DNA of 64,000 nt from Symsagittifera roscoffensis (GCF_963678635.1 NC_087067.1:6862647-6926646), one strand, 5' to 3'. Counted from the first letter of the stretch, positions 32,745 to 45,934 are shown. Numbers and translations are program-made. Notes: a model not told the origin generated them from the letters alone.

Positions 32745-34119
32745 TTATGGTTCGATTGGGCAATTTCTAATTCTTATAAAGTTGTCATGCAATGTACCAC
32801 AGTCAATTGACTCGGGTAATTTACAAGATGGTCATTTTGAAAATAATTTTGAACTAAGTCAGATTGATGAAAATAAATGATAAGACTAGGATTTGTTGTG
32901 TGGTTACATAGAAAATGAGAAATCATAAACATCGCTAGACTCGTAAACTAGTTTAAAATTGTAGTATAATGTATCAATGTTTATTATAACTTCTTCTTTT
33001 TTCTCATAAGACATTCAATAGCTCGATTGAATCTGCGAAAGAATTCTAAGACTGCCGTGAATCATCGCCCATTATGGGATTTGAAGTCAAAAACTTCCAC
33101 CCTAGAAAAAACAAGGAATATATTATTTTTAGGGTTTACATTTTTATAAAACTCACTTAACTAAAAACCTGGTATTAGACCTTTCAATTTCAAAGTTTAC
33201 AGCAAAAATGGAACCAGTTTAAAACGAATTTTATATATCCAATTGTAACCCTTGATATTTATTACTATAACTTATTTAGAACTAACCAATCATGAGTCAT
33301 TACTAAAACTTATGATAATTTGAAGAGCTGAAACTATCAATGCATTCAGCCAGAGAAGAAATAATTCAATCTAAAAAGCAGTTGCTCTTTCTCTCCTATA
33401 GCCTCGCAAGAATACCAGTATATACTAGGAAATATAAGATTTAGGATTGGTATTAGACTAAGAAGTTGCACGAACCTATCCCGACAAAAATTAGATAGTG
33501 TGACGAACAAATGGTGTACCCTATTCGAAATTACTCTATGAGAAGGCCATCCCGGACCTAAACTCAATAAAATGAAATTTTTTTATGACTGCAGTTTGAT
33601 CATGTGGAAGAAAAAACTTTAAGTCATTCGTTTTGTTTTACAAGAAAGAGTCTGGAAAAAATTCTTTACGTATTTTCACGATCTGATTTAAGATTTAGTT
33701 TTATGTTCAACTCAAACGCTCTTGCTGAAAACAATCCAAATTATAAATTGAAGGCAAAAAATATTGCAATAAAGTGAAAAAGTTTGCCTAGTGTCGATGA
33801 ATACAATGAAGATAATTGTTTTAGTCCTTTGTTTTTTTTTGTTTTTTCAGGAAAAATTTAAAAAATGCAAAAACTTTATCGAACAGCATAAAAGTAAAGT
33901 TCACAAAAACGTGATTGATTTCTAATGTCCTAAGTAGATTTTTTTAAAGATTTCTCAGAGGACTGAAAAGTTTACGTGTAGATCCATTTATCTAAATTTA
34001 GGTTAGCTTCATCAGAAAAATGTCAATCAATAATTGTTTTTGAAACTCAAAAATGTTCAAAACCATAGTTTTTGCTATTTAAAATTAGAAAATTTTGGTT
34101 TTTGCTTTAAAAGATAGTC

Positions 34120-34660
34120 AGTGATTTTAGTAATTACTTACGTTTTCTTGCATTCATTGACACTTTTCCAACTGTATGTTGCCTATGTTCAAGCGAAAAA
34201 GACGTTTAGGCAAAAACAATTATTCTGTTGTAAGCGGTTGGTTCTCCGTGCCAATTTTAGAACTGAAGCAAAAAAACCCATCGGTTGTACCTTTAAAGCT
34301 ACACAATTAAGGGTTTTATTTTTCTGCCATTTTTTTTACCTGTACATTATGAGGCGAAACTGTGCATTTTGTGCGTTGTAAGCGGATTCCGCAACCAGGA
34401 CGCTCCCTTTGTTCTTCTTTTGTTCTTTACTTTCCTTTGATCGTTCCGACAAAGTTTTAACATGTTTAAAGGCTTGTCTCTGGAATCCAGGAACATACAG
34501 ACACAAAATTGTGTTCCTATCCAGTGCACGGTTTGGCCTCGTAATGTATATCAAAAATTCAAACAAATAATTTTCATGATTTTGCATTCTGACTAGTTTG
34601 TTGCCATCACACTATTCGTCAAAACATTAGACTCCTCATTTGAATTTTGCCTTATCACTT
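34120..34660 (-). repeat. GGATTCCGC dispersed repeat, inverted copy
   Basis: Read on the minus strand, GCACTGGATAGGAACACAAT and TTTGTGTCTGTATGTTCCTGG match the copy near 20690, followed by GCGGAATCCGC-type words near 34380. Confidence 0.65.
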
Positions 34661-36067
34661 TTTCTGAGCATCAATTAATGATGTGTTTTTACGTACGTTT
34701 TGTGTATGTGGATAGCTTTTTATTTATAAAGCAAGAAGCAAATAGATCAAAAATTTCTTCACTAAGTAATACTTAGAATCAAAGAGCGTCTGAATAATAA
34801 TAAAAAAAGTTTTATGAAGAGTTAGCTTGAAGGGAATATCAGATTTTTTTGAAGATTAAAAGCTTGATCATCTAATTTCTTTGGTCGATAAAATTTCTGA
34901 AATAATTTGCAGAGAATAAAATTGCAAGTGGGCATGAATGATTGGCTTAGAATGGATTTTGCTTTTGTTATAAAATATCGTGTGTAACAATATTAGTAAA
35001 CGAAAATATATTTGATTTGGGATAGTAACGCGGTTTAAAGTTTGTGTTGTGGTTTATTATCGTTAAACGTTCACTATATGCGGCAAAACTTTCTTCAAAG
35101 CTCAGGTCAAAGTGAAAAAGAAATTAATGTTATTTTATCCACAAATTTGATTAAAAAATATAAAAAATACTTGTCAATTTTTTTGCTTCTTTTTGATTTA
35201 ATTTACAACTGCGTTCACTCTGACATACATACTTTTGAACTTTTATAAATGCTTCCAACTTACAATTTTTTCTGGACGAGCTGAAAACCAGTTCTTTGAT
35301 TAAAAAAATTGTTTTACTAACTGTTGATCTTTGCTATCAATTCAACGACGAAATCTCTAAATTTTGTTTTGTTTTTTGTGCAAACATTCATGGTGCCAAA
35401 AATCAAAGTCTGATCAAAAGAGTTAAAAAATCACAATTTCAAACTCAATTTATAAAATTTTATACACTATACAAAAGTGCGCAGAATTTTTCTCAATTTA
35501 GCAGTAAATAAAATATAAAATTTAGGCGACTTGAATCAGAGTTTTATTCTAAAAATTAAATCCATTAAGTTTTCTAATAATTTCATCTTCATGTCACAAA
35601 AGAGAGTAAAATAATGTGAGAAGGTGTGTTCCACTGTTCGATCAACATTTTTTGAAAAAAAAAATGATTGCTCCATGCTTTTTCTTGAAAAACTAGTTAG
35701 TCTTGCCAAAGAAAAGGCAAATCTTGATTTTCGATTCTTTGAACTACAACTATTCACTAACTATGTAGGGTATCAAATTCAAAATCTCCCATAACTTTAA
35801 ATTCGACGTTAAATAATTCCATTTTAAACAAAAGTTCTTCCAATTAATTTCCGAATTTATCAAAACTGAGAGCATCTTCAAAGCTACAAGCAGCTTTCAT
35901 TGCAAAAATTGATCCAATGTTTTTCAACAGCAAAAGCTGCATTCATTTAGGCAAAGCATTTTAATTATTGTCTAGTATTTATTAAGCAAAAGTATAAGAA
36001 AGGCTAAAATCTCGAAGTAGTTAAACGATCGTCTTTAAAATTCTAGATAGTGAATTAGATCCATTGG

Positions 36068-36276
36068 AAGGGGCGGATTTCATTCTCAAGGAATCGACCC
36101 CCTGCCGACCCAAAAATTCAAAATTTTGCCTTCGGCGCAGAAAGTTTGGTCAAAACAGGGACTTTCTAGTGCTTCGGGAGAGCTAGAAATATCAATTTGG
36201 TCGACCTAAAAAAAGGCCGAGAATTTTTTTTGAAAATCCGCCCCCTGCCCTCGGGAAAATCCTAGATCCGCCCCTG
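36068..36276 (-). mobile_element. hAT-like MITE, copy 4, internally deleted
   Basis: The element runs AAGGGGCGGATTTCATTCTC to CCTAGATCCGCCCCTG and is flanked by TCCATTGG at 36060-36067 and 36277-36284. It is 209 bp, against 340-400 bp in the others, and lacks the central GGCGCC and AAAGGGTCCC blocks. The first base is A instead of C. Confidence 0.85.
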
Positions 36277-37568
36277 TCCATTGGTGTCTAATTTTTTCAA
36301 GAAATAAATTTTCAAACCTTTTTTCCTTTTTTCTATAATGTTTTAAAGAATATTTTTTGCGTAAATTTTTTTCTAAGTATATCACCAAACTAGACTTTCT
36401 CAAATATCGCTTAAAATTTTTTTAACACAAATTGAGTGTTATACTTTTTCTTGAATCCAAATGAATTTCAACACTGGCTTTTTTCAAATCAGCAAAAACT
36501 AATCCTCTGAAACTGCTAATACTGAATTGCTCTATTTTTTGCGAAATTAAAGGCTAACAAGACATTTTCATCAGCGCGAAGCACTGAGTATTCATACTGA
36601 CTTTCAACGTGTTTTGAGTAAATTAATTTAATTTAGCAAGAAATAGACAAACTTCGAGTCCAAAAAACAACAGAAACAGCCGGTTGCTTGAAAATAACAA
36701 AAAATGTTTTGACAAAGTTATTTTCCAGAAAAAAAATTTGAAAAAAAAAACCTTTTAAAAAAATATAATTTTGTTGTTTGTTTCAGGTTTTGTCGTTTTT
36801 TACGTAGGTGGGGCAAGGCCCAAATTTAAATTTAAAAAACTACAAAAGACTTCACCGCTGTATAAAGGTTAAATTTGAGCCGAGCTAGCTTTTAAAAGGA
36901 ACTAATATGAATAAAGCATTTGGCTGAAAAGTAACACAACACCGATTTTTCCGCTACGCAGAAAAAACTTTAAAACATTTTTAATTTCAACCAAAATACA
37001 ACTCTAGGGCTTCAATTTTACATTTCAATCAAAAAATTCTGAAATTAATTGTTATAAAAAACGAAGCAAAAATGCGCCAAAAACAACAGTAGTAGCCACT
37101 TGCTGTAAAAGTAGCCCATGTTATTTCGACCACAGTTATTAAAAAAAAACTTGAGCTATGCTGTGAAAAAGAGGCTTGCAAGTGTAAACATTGGGTATAT
37201 TATATAACAGTTGCTTTGAAAATCATGAAAATTTAATAAAAACTTCTACTTACCTTTGTCTTTTTTTTGCGAGAAAACTTGGATTGCCCAAATGATTTAG
37301 CAAAATGATTTATCAAACACTATTTTTCCTTTTCCAACTTCCTTTACTCGCTCGCAATTAGACTAAAAAACAAAAATTTCTAACTGATTTTTTGCAGCAC
37401 CTATGTTGCTCGAGGCACACTCGCAAATTTTTTATGTTGCTAGAGGCACACTCGAAAAGGCATCAATATGATTTTTCACCCAACTCATTCTGATTCTTAA
37501 TCATCGTATCTCATCTTATGCAGAAAAACGTGAAAAAAAAACTTATTTTCAGTGGTCAGAACAAAATT

Positions 37569-37595
37569 ACACACACACACACACACACACACACA
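37569..37595. repeat. (AC)n microsatellite
   Basis: About 13 AC units in AT-rich intergenic DNA. Confidence 0.95.
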
Positions 37596-37756
37596 AATAC
37601 TTCTTCCCTTTCATTGGCCAAAACAGCAATGATAGCAGATTGCTGCGCAAGAAGTACAGAATGTTTCGACAGACATGTTTAAAGTTAAAGGCTTACAAAG
37701 TATCAAAAAAATCAAAATTAAAAAACATTCACCGAAAAAAATCAGTTCTTCATTTG

Positions 37757-38330
37757 TTTTTTTTTTAAGATAAAGAAGAATTTATTAAGGTACAGGGCTG
37801 CAAAAAAATACAGAGCTGCTGGAGGAATCATTGCTAAATTTAAATTAAAAATGCTCCTGGTAATTTAACTCCGAGTAAATTTTGGTCTGTTTTTTTTCCG
37901 CACTGAAACAACTTTTTGAAACTTTTTGGAACCCAAATCACGGCCAATAGTGTTTGAATATGATACACCACTTGACCCCCTACGCGCCTTCTTAACCACA
38001 ATCGAGCGGGGAAAAACAAGCTAATCCACAGTTCCTTCCGACCACCTTCAGGGGCGCTGAAAGGAACAATAAAATCCCTTCTCAGTTTTCTTATCTTCAG
38101 CAATTGCTTTGGAGATCCTTGGAGAAATCTTGGTCAAAAAGAAATGAAGAATAGTGTGAGCTCTCAGCATCCAGATTCTAAAATTGGAAACGGAAGGAAT
38201 CAAATTCAATTCTTGTGACAATGTGCCAGACTTGGTCTTTCATTGCTGTCTGGCCGCTGTTATAAAGAGCCCTCATTTTTGCTGATTAATCTGTCCCGGG
38301 TTCAATTTAGGAGAAGAATAGAGCATAATA
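37757..38330 (-). pseudogene. Poly(A)-tailed retroposed sequence, origin unknown
   Basis: On the minus strand the sequence ends CTTAATAAATTCTTCTTTATC followed by an A tract, as in a reverse-transcribed mRNA or the 3' end of a non-LTR element. It is more GC-rich than its surroundings. It contains an 87-residue open frame (37840-38103) with FSAPEGGRKELW and CGKKTDQNLLG, and upstream a short frame starting MRALYNSGQTAM. I do not recognise the parent gene. Confidence 0.45.
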
Positions 38331-38749
38331 AAATTTTTCCATAGCGCTCCAATAAAGCTTGAAGAAAAGGAACCGAAATATTCCATATATGGAAAAGTTC
38401 AAGCCAACTAGATACTTATTTGTTCCTAATTTCAGACTTCAAGTCGCAAAAAATTGAGAGGTCTAACTGATTTAAATGAAGTGGTGGAAATGGTCAGAAG
38501 TTTGCAGTTACGTAATTTATTATACGCACGTAGTTTATGATGTTATGTAATATCTTTTGACACAAAAGGTCCAATGGTGGCATTGATTTCTTCAGTCTAT
38601 CAAAGAGAAGATGAAAGTAAAATGGACGCCCTTTTTATATTTTTCTTAAAGGGCTGAGATTAATTGCGATCTCAGTTGGTCAATTTTTTTGAATGGAAAC
38701 GCTAAATGACGCAAATCCAGCACAATCCAAAGTCACTTAATGAAAGTCT

Positions 38750-38960
38750 TTTATACTGGTGCCACGTTTAAATTACGCGAATCGCGATGTATTTGTCCCC
38801 CGGGGCTAAAAAGTGCTTTTCAGGCATCCGCGTCACAGAAAGGGGCCATAATCAAGAGAGCCCCAAGAAATCAACTCAATCTGGACCCGCGCTGGGAGAA
38901 TATAATTTCCGCTTTATATTTGACTTTCCTTAACGAGCCGTAATATTACGGCCTCTCATT
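38750..38960. promoter_or_regulatory. GC-rich, CpG-containing island; candidate conserved or regulatory element
   Basis: About 200 bases stand out from the AT-rich flank: ACGCGAATCGCGATG, CCCCCGGGGC, GGCATCCGCGTCAC, CCGCGCTGGGAG and the palindrome CCGTAATATTACGG. On the minus strand AGTATAAAAGAC lies at the edge near 38750. There is no frame with recognisable protein content. It sits about 1.7 kb upstream of the SLC6 start codon. Confidence 0.3.
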
Positions 38961-40615
38961 GCGCAACCAGTTACCATCGGAAAAAAATTACGTAACAGAA
39001 ATATAGAGGGAATTTTCAGCGAAGACAATTAAAAGTAACAGTTCGAAACGGAAGGCATCGATTTTTATCAATTGTAATCTTGAGTTCCAGCAAACATAGT
39101 TCAGTTTTTGATTTGACTCTCTGGAAAACGGTCTGTCTTTTAGAGATTGGATTTTTTTCCAGCATAATTAATCAAGAATTGTCATCTTTCGCAAATACCG
39201 GATCAACTTCAACCTATCCACCAGCAATTCTGTAAGTTAAACAAGGATGGTCGGTGGCTGTGCATGTAGCACAGAGTGTTGCGAGTAGAATATTTGATAC
39301 TAAATTTTGAAAACAAAAACAAAAAAAAATCAGTTGTTTTTTCTTTTCAAAGTTTCAACAAAATTTCGATATTTTTTTTTTGCTATTTCCATGCATCCTG
39401 TTCGGGAGGTTTAAAAAAATTTGAATCAGGTGCTAATATTTAAAATCAAGTTTTTTGGCCAATCCCTTCCTCAACGGAATTTTTGACGTGTTTTTTTTTC
39501 TTCAAAAAATTGCCTGCAGTGCATACAAATTAGCGAAATTTGGTCTTTATAGAATTCGACGAGAACTCGGAAAACCAGCTTCGTTGACCTAAACAATACC
39601 CGACACACCTAAATTTTGGCGTTAAAAAAACTCGTTGATGCAAAAAGAAGGTTCTGCTCTATTAAGTCCGGTAAAAAATGCGCACGCTTAGATTTAAAAT
39701 ATGAGATTAATCAACCGCGTTGATTTAATTGACATCGATCATGGAGTAAATTTTAGAAAGAACTCTTTGATACATTTTTGGTATCATCTCTAGCTCGCGG
39801 TCATTAATTGATAGCATAATCCCATCTGAAATGGATAAATAAACTTCGTTCACGAACAGTCTCGATAACTCAATTCAAATCTTTGATGCTTAACCTTTAT
39901 TATAAATCTTTCTTCAGACACTTCTGAGGCAATGCTCGTCAACCTAATTTGACCTTGTAACTAATCAGAAGGTTCGCCCAAACGGCTGAAAGAGCAAAAG
40001 GTAGAAAATATCCATCATAGATCAGATATCACATCTTAATCAAATTTTTTTACATTAAAGTAAGAATTATTATTTTTTGGTAAACATCTAAATTCAATGA
40101 ACCCTTGGTTGACTCAGCATGTTGCCAAAAACAAATTTACAAAAAAATAATTACATAAATTGGTCATAACGATGGAATATTATATAGTAGAAGTTAGCCA
40201 TACCAATTCCCCCTCAGAAATTCGACCCCGTGAGCACGCAAAGGGTTCCCCAATCAATACTATTTTACATCCACTTTAGACTGGATAAAATATAGATCTT
40301 TCCAAATGCGCCTACTAACACAAATAACTTTCAGTCAAAACCTTCTTAAAAAACGTCATTTTTGGCATGTTTTTTCCCTAGTACTTGAGAGAGCTAAGAC
40401 ATCAATTTTCAAAACAGTCGACGAAAATTCAAAATTTTTTGGCCCGTTACATAAATTCGCTTTATTTTAATTTTATAAAGTTTTTAGCAAGATTTTTATA
40501 AATTCGGTAACGAATACAAGAAAACTCATCCCCCCTTGCTACAAAACTTTCGAAATGTATATTTTATAAATTTTGAAAGGTTCGTTCATTTAAGCAAGAG
40601 AGCAAATCTGAGAAA

Positions 40616-43600
40616 ATGGATGCTTCCGGGTCCTCAGCTGTGACTAAAAAGAGAGGCAACTGGCACCACCAACTGGACTTCGTCTTGTCTCTCATTGGCT
40701 ACTGTGTGGGGCTGGGAAATCTGTGGCGCTTCCCTTACAAGTGCTACAAAAATGGGGGCGGTGAGTACACTAACAATCATAATTAGTAAATTCGTTTTCA
40801 AGGGGGGAACAATTTCTTTGCTTTAACGAAATTTTATTGAAAAAATCCCATCATGGAAAAACGCCAATAACGCCCGCCAGTTAGCTGCCTATCTAGAGGT
40901 GTCTTCAATAACCAAAAATTTTGCAGAAATATTCTTAAACTCTTCATCACGCAAAACCCTTTTTGTATTATTTTACAAAATTCAATTTTTTTAATAACTG
41001 GCCCTATTTTTTTCGAGATGATTTCTGCGCCAATTTGAATTAAACTCAAGTTTTTGGGAAAGCTTTATAAACAATTCGATTATGTAAAAAATTGAATTTT
41101 TCAAAAAACCTCTATTGCGATAACTTATATCCGCGTCGGCTTTTCAGCAAATTAGTTTTGAAATAATCTTGAGGTCAAAGATTTAAAGCGTACTCTCAAT
41201 TATAAATATTGTTTGCATTTTTTTCAGGTGCCTTCCTCATTCCCTACTTTTCCTGCCTCTTCCTCGCTGGCATCCCACTGTACTATGTGGAACTGGCTCT
41301 CGGTCAGTTCACCAGTCGGGGCCCGCTGGGTTCATTCGAGATGGCGCCCATTTTCAACGGAATCGGATACGGAATGGTCATCATCTGTGCTTTGGTTTGT
41401 GTATACTACAACGTAATCATAGGCTGGATCATATACTACCTTTACAACTCATTCAGCCGGGAATTGCCTTGGGCCTCGTGTAACAATCCCTGGAACACCA
41501 AAAACTGTTCCAATATTAAGTTCGACTGTCATGAAAAAGGAGGCGTTATGATCGGCTATGATTGTGAGATGAATATGACGTCGCAACCGTTGACTAGCCA
41601 ATCAGAAGCCGTGAAAGTCAAATGGGTTCCGGCAAGCGAAGAATTTTGGAAGAACCACGTGTTGAACCAGACCGGTGACATCTCAGAGTTTGTTGGCTTC
41701 CAGTGGCATCTTTTAGGCTGCACGGGACTAGCTTGGATCCTGGTCAACTTTTGCATGTTGCGAGGAATCCGAAGCACCGGAAAAGTAGTCTGGGTCACGT
41801 CAACTCTTCCATACTTGCTCCTGTTGATCCTTCTGATTCAAACCGTTCAACTCGAAGGCGCAATGGAAGGTATCCGGTACTACTTGACTCCTCAGTGGGA
41901 CCGACTTCTGGACCCTATGGTCTGGGGAGATGCGGCACAGCAGATTTTCTACTCTCTCGGTCTGGCGTTCGGAAGTTTAATGACCATGGCGAGCTACAAC
42001 AGATTTCGAAACAACATCGCCAGGGACGCTCTAATCGTTTCGAGTGTCAATTGCTTCACGAGTGTTCTTGGAGGCTTCGTCATCTTCTCGGTCATTGGAT
42101 TCATGTCGGCTGAAACTGGACAACCCGTGTCTGAAGTTGCAAGCGAGGGAGCTGGATTGGCGTTTGTTGTCTACCCAGAGGCCGTGGTTCGACTCCCGGG
42201 ATCTTCGATTTGGGCTGTGGTGTTTTTCTTGATGCTTCTTTCTCTCGGGTTGGATAGCCAGGTAAGACATTAAACACTAGTTTATGTGCGCTTTTATGTT
42301 TACGAAGGTACTTAGTGTGAGTTCTGTTTCAGTTCTCGATGTTGGAGACAGTTACGACAGCCATCTTTGACAAATTCCCCCACACTCGCAACTACAAGCC
42401 AGCAGTGGTGGCCATCCTCAGTCTAGGCATGTTCGTCATCTCCCTGCCCATGGTCACTCAGAGTGGCATCTACTGGCTCACAATTTTCGACAACTACAGT
42501 GCCGGATTTTCTCTCATGTTTCTTTCGTTGTTCGAGACCATCTGTGTTGTCTACACTTACGGTAATAACTTCATTTTTAGTTTTGTTTCAGTTCTCTTTA
42601 ACTCGAAACTTTCGCATCCAAAATGTGATCATTTAAGTTTCATAATTGGCTTTTAAGTGCTTTTATCTTGAAAATAATGAAACATCAGAAATCATGGTAG
42701 AGTTTAGTTAGTAACAAAAAGTTACAAAATGCAAAATTGATTCGAAAAAGCTATTGATCTTAATTGCAAAAAGTTGACATCTAAGAAAAACTACCTGATC
42801 ATGCAATGCAGATCTTTAAATTACATTTCAAGCTCGCCGGAAACATCAACTTTCCTCTTTTAGCAAAACTTTGTCAAAGCCGACAATCTTTTTTTTAAAC
42901 TTAATTATAACCGCTCAAACGTTTTGCAACCTTCTGTATGCTTTTGTTTCTGCTAGGAGTGAAGCGATTCTCGTGTGACATTGAAATGATGATCGGATCC
43001 AAACCGGGAATCATTGTGAAGCTCCTCTGGGGAATCGTGACACCAGTTCTCATGCTGGCCATATTCTTGTTTAATATGTACAACTATGCGCCTGCCTCAT
43101 TTGAGGGAAAACCCTTCCCCGTTTGGGCTGACTTGATGGGTTGGGGATTGTCCATGATGTCCATACTTATGGTCCCAATTATGGCCATAGTTGAGGTGTC
43201 ACAGGCTGAAGGGGACTCTATTTTTCAGGTCAGATAGTCCTTTGGTTACACAGACTTGTCATATCAGCAAGTCTACTACATCAAATAAGAGAAAAAACCG
43301 TCTGTTTCCTTTAAAAATATTCAAAGTAGCTACATAATTTCAGCGCAAAAAACCTACATGGATTTTCTTTACATCTTCTAATGAGCAATTTTCGGAACTA
43401 AAATTGACATCTGTGCTACTTGCACAACAGCAGGGTCACTTTTTTGTTCTGACCACTAGAAGTGGGGAGGAACTTTGTATTCGGCTGAAATTTAGTTTTA
43501 TTTTTCCAAATTTTGTTTTCCACGCAAAATTTGGTACCACAAATAATCGACAGAAGGGGACGAGTAATATATTATCTTGAAGACCTTGCATGATTCGAAC

Positions 43601-44263
43601 CTATTAAAAATTTCCCAAGAAATCTCCGCAGAAAAACAGATTTTGATTGTTCGTCTAACTTCGAGCAAATAAAGCAAGCGAGCAGGGCTAGAACACGCAA
43701 ATAAGACGTTAAAACTTCTAATTTCACCACAAAATAAAATTAGTTTTTGGACTTTTTCCAGCGAAATTTTGGGAATCAAAAATTCTGTAAAAAACTTAAA
43801 TTTTGAAAATTTGTTAATTTTTTTACGATTATTTTTTTGTTTTCCTAGTCATTTTTCTGAAAAAAAAAAACTGTTTTCCAATTGGCCTATTTTACTATGA
43901 ATGTAGAATATGCTCAATGTACATTTTTCTTTCAGATCTTTTTATCACACCATGCAGAAAAAAAGGACACTAACTTTTTTGTATTTTTTAAGACTGGTGG
44001 GAACATTCAGTGCTACTTGCACATCAACCGGTTATCCTTGTTATAACTTCCTACTGTTGTAGAGAGTGAAGAAATGTCTTCAACCTTCGGCTAAATGGGG
44101 CCCCTCTGAGCCAGCAGACCGCATGGACTACCAGCGGAAACTGAATGCACAGAACAACAACACTAGCAATGCGAACTCATCTTCCTCCGCTAGCCGACAG
44201 GGTCAAGTGCCGACAAAAAAGGAAGCCGAAGACGCAATTGCCAACCAAATATCTGCCGTATAA
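40616..44263 (+). CDS. SLC6 family sodium-dependent neurotransmitter/amino-acid transporter (glycine-transporter-like)
   Basis: Exons: 40616-40760, 41228-42261, 42333-42561, 42957-43228, 44063-44263. Phases agree (1,0,1,0); 1881 bases, 626 residues, usual for the family. TM1 has [18 protein letters not shown]. Gly stands where monoamine transporters have the amine-binding Asp, so an amino-acid substrate is more likely. The second extracellular loop has the Cys pair in [11 protein letters not shown] and sequons NCS, NMT and NQT. TM6 has [13 protein letters not shown]7 VSSVNCFTS, and TM8 LGLDSQFSMLE with the Na2-site residues. PWxxCNNPWNT and the C-terminal KWGP resemble glycine transporters. 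It would carry substrate with Na+ and Cl- across the plasma membrane. The C-terminus is Asn/Ser-rich. The substrate is inferred. AATAAA at 44545 may end the transcript. Confidence 0.95.
43994..44046 (-). repeat. Dispersed repeat with a GTGCAAGTAGCAC core
   Basis: The minus strand reads AACAAGGATAACCGGTTGATG then TGCAAGTAGCACTGAATGTTCC. Related copies: 4827-4880 (+), about 37620-37680 (+), 39240-39290 (+), 43405-43450 (-). This copy lies just before the last SLC6 exon. Confidence 0.6.
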
Positions 44264-45934
44264 ATGCAATAACACAAGTGGGCGATAGATTTAAATAGTA
44301 GTCCATTTCTAAGAAGCGTCTATATTTTTTTTTCGAATCAAGGCAGAAATTGAAACTTTGAATAAAGGCAAGCTTTGTATTTGGTATAGTCAGTTAGAAC
44401 CTCACAAGTTATTGAGGATCAATGTGCGTTTCCAGAAGTGGTAGAAAATTTGCAATGGGCGAACTAGGAAAATCAGTCGCTCCTTACGTGCTATAGATCA
44501 CATAACTGAAGTAATCAAGTTTATGAACTTGAAATGTCTGAAATAATAAACGCAAATAATTTGTGAATATTTATTTTTATGATTGCCATATATTTTGGTT
44601 TATATTCAGTTTGTTGCAAAAGCACTACATTGTATTTATTTCAAAACGAAAAAAATATTAATTTGTAATTAATGACCGAATCTCAGATTGAGCAACAGGA
44701 TCATTTTAACACCCCCATCAAAATTACATTAAAAAACATAGGAAACCGAAAAAATATGAAAAACGTTCAAAAAGCCAAGGCCAACCAAAATTTTCGTATG
44801 TCTTGATGAACCTTCATTCTAGTCAAAAATGCCAGGCAAAACAATTGACTTAAATTAGCAATAAAAAAAACTTATGAAGCGGAAACAAGGCCGATAATCT
44901 TTGAGCAGACACCAGTTAAGCCGAAAATAAAAAGGTAAAAAAAAGTGTTAGTCCGCCCTGAAACTACAATGAACAACACTTGCAACAAGCACGAAAATTG
45001 CTCACATCACAAAAAAAATCCTGATGTGTCAAATAAGTCAACAAAAGCGGAGCCGACAAACGAAAGTCCGACAATTCAATTTTTTACCAAAAAACTTACT
45101 GAAAAAACGTAAGGCCGGGACTCAAACCCCAGAGCATGAAAAACAAAGTCGACCAGGTTACCTTATGGACGAGTAGGAATGAACCTGCAAGTTACGAAGG
45201 TGCAATGATAGAGCAAGTAAGACTAAATTAAGTTGTATACAGAAAACTCTAGTTCTCGATTACAAACAAGACATTTGCTCCCGCAAATGTAAAAAAACTG
45301 AAAAGGATAGTGCTACTGTATAAATAGCAGAAAAGTCCAACCACAATTTTATGCAAGTTTTCTTTTCGAGTAAAACTGTTTTTACGGCGTAAGTAACAGC
45401 TTGCCGCCCTTTTATAAGCCTGCTGAATCGCTTCATTTGCTTGAAGCTGTATAAAAAGTAAAAATTTCAAACCATTTTTTCTCGACAATGAGAACACTTT
45501 TTCCCGAAACAGTTTTTTCCACACTCATAGCCTTCCCTCTCGCAAAATAAACCCTATTATTTTTAACTGCGTTAGCGAAGAAACCACTGAACTTCTATTT
45601 AACTACCCGTTAAACGAAAACCATGTCGTAGGTTTTCAAAACCGAGACGAAGTTTTCTCCTTTGTTTTTCAATATTTTGAATTTATTTCAAAACTCAACC
45701 ATACTCAATAAAAAACCAAGTGCCTTGCTGAAGCCTAACCCTCTAAGGTTATTTGTATTCCTCCAATCAAAGTTGACACCTCAAAACAATCTCCCTCCAG
45801 AAATACCCACGGTAGGTTCTCCCAACTCCGGTCCTGCTTTTAAACATATACTTATCCCGACTAGACATTCCACCCCACTTTACCTGTCTTTTTTTCAAAT
45901 ACACTTTAAAAATACATGGTCATACCCCCTGCAG
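44264..45934. other. SLC6 3' UTR and intergenic region
   Basis: AATAAA occurs at 44545-44550. Beyond that I see AT-rich sequence and a tRNA-related repeat head near 45115-45175. No gene is supported. Confidence 0.55.
45060..45175 (-). repeat. tRNA-related repeat head
   Basis: Read on the minus strand, CTCGTCCATAAGGTAACCTGG resembles a D-arm with A box, and GGGGTTTGAGTCCCGG resembles a T-arm with B box. The 40-base spacing is tRNA-like, but no full cloverleaf forms. The sequence beyond it (GTCAAATAAGTCAACAAAAG on the plus strand) is shared with the repeat at 48840. Confidence 0.5.

Larger units (their letters stand above)
32745..40615. other. Intergenic region, repeats only
   Basis: This 7.9-kb stretch separates the four-pass protein gene from the SLC6 gene. 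It holds an inverted GGATTCCGC repeat copy, one MITE, an (AC)n tract, a poly(A)-tailed retroposed sequence and a GC-rich island. Open frames are short, AT-rich and without motifs. Confidence 0.6.

Noticed and set aside
32614-32880. Open frame with poly-Asn, starting MEQLKTIILL, that could be read as a secreted protein
   Set aside because: The same AAC/CAA repeat reads as poly-Gln in the frame that splices in phase from the exon at 31801-31942; the poly-Asn frame is a shadow.
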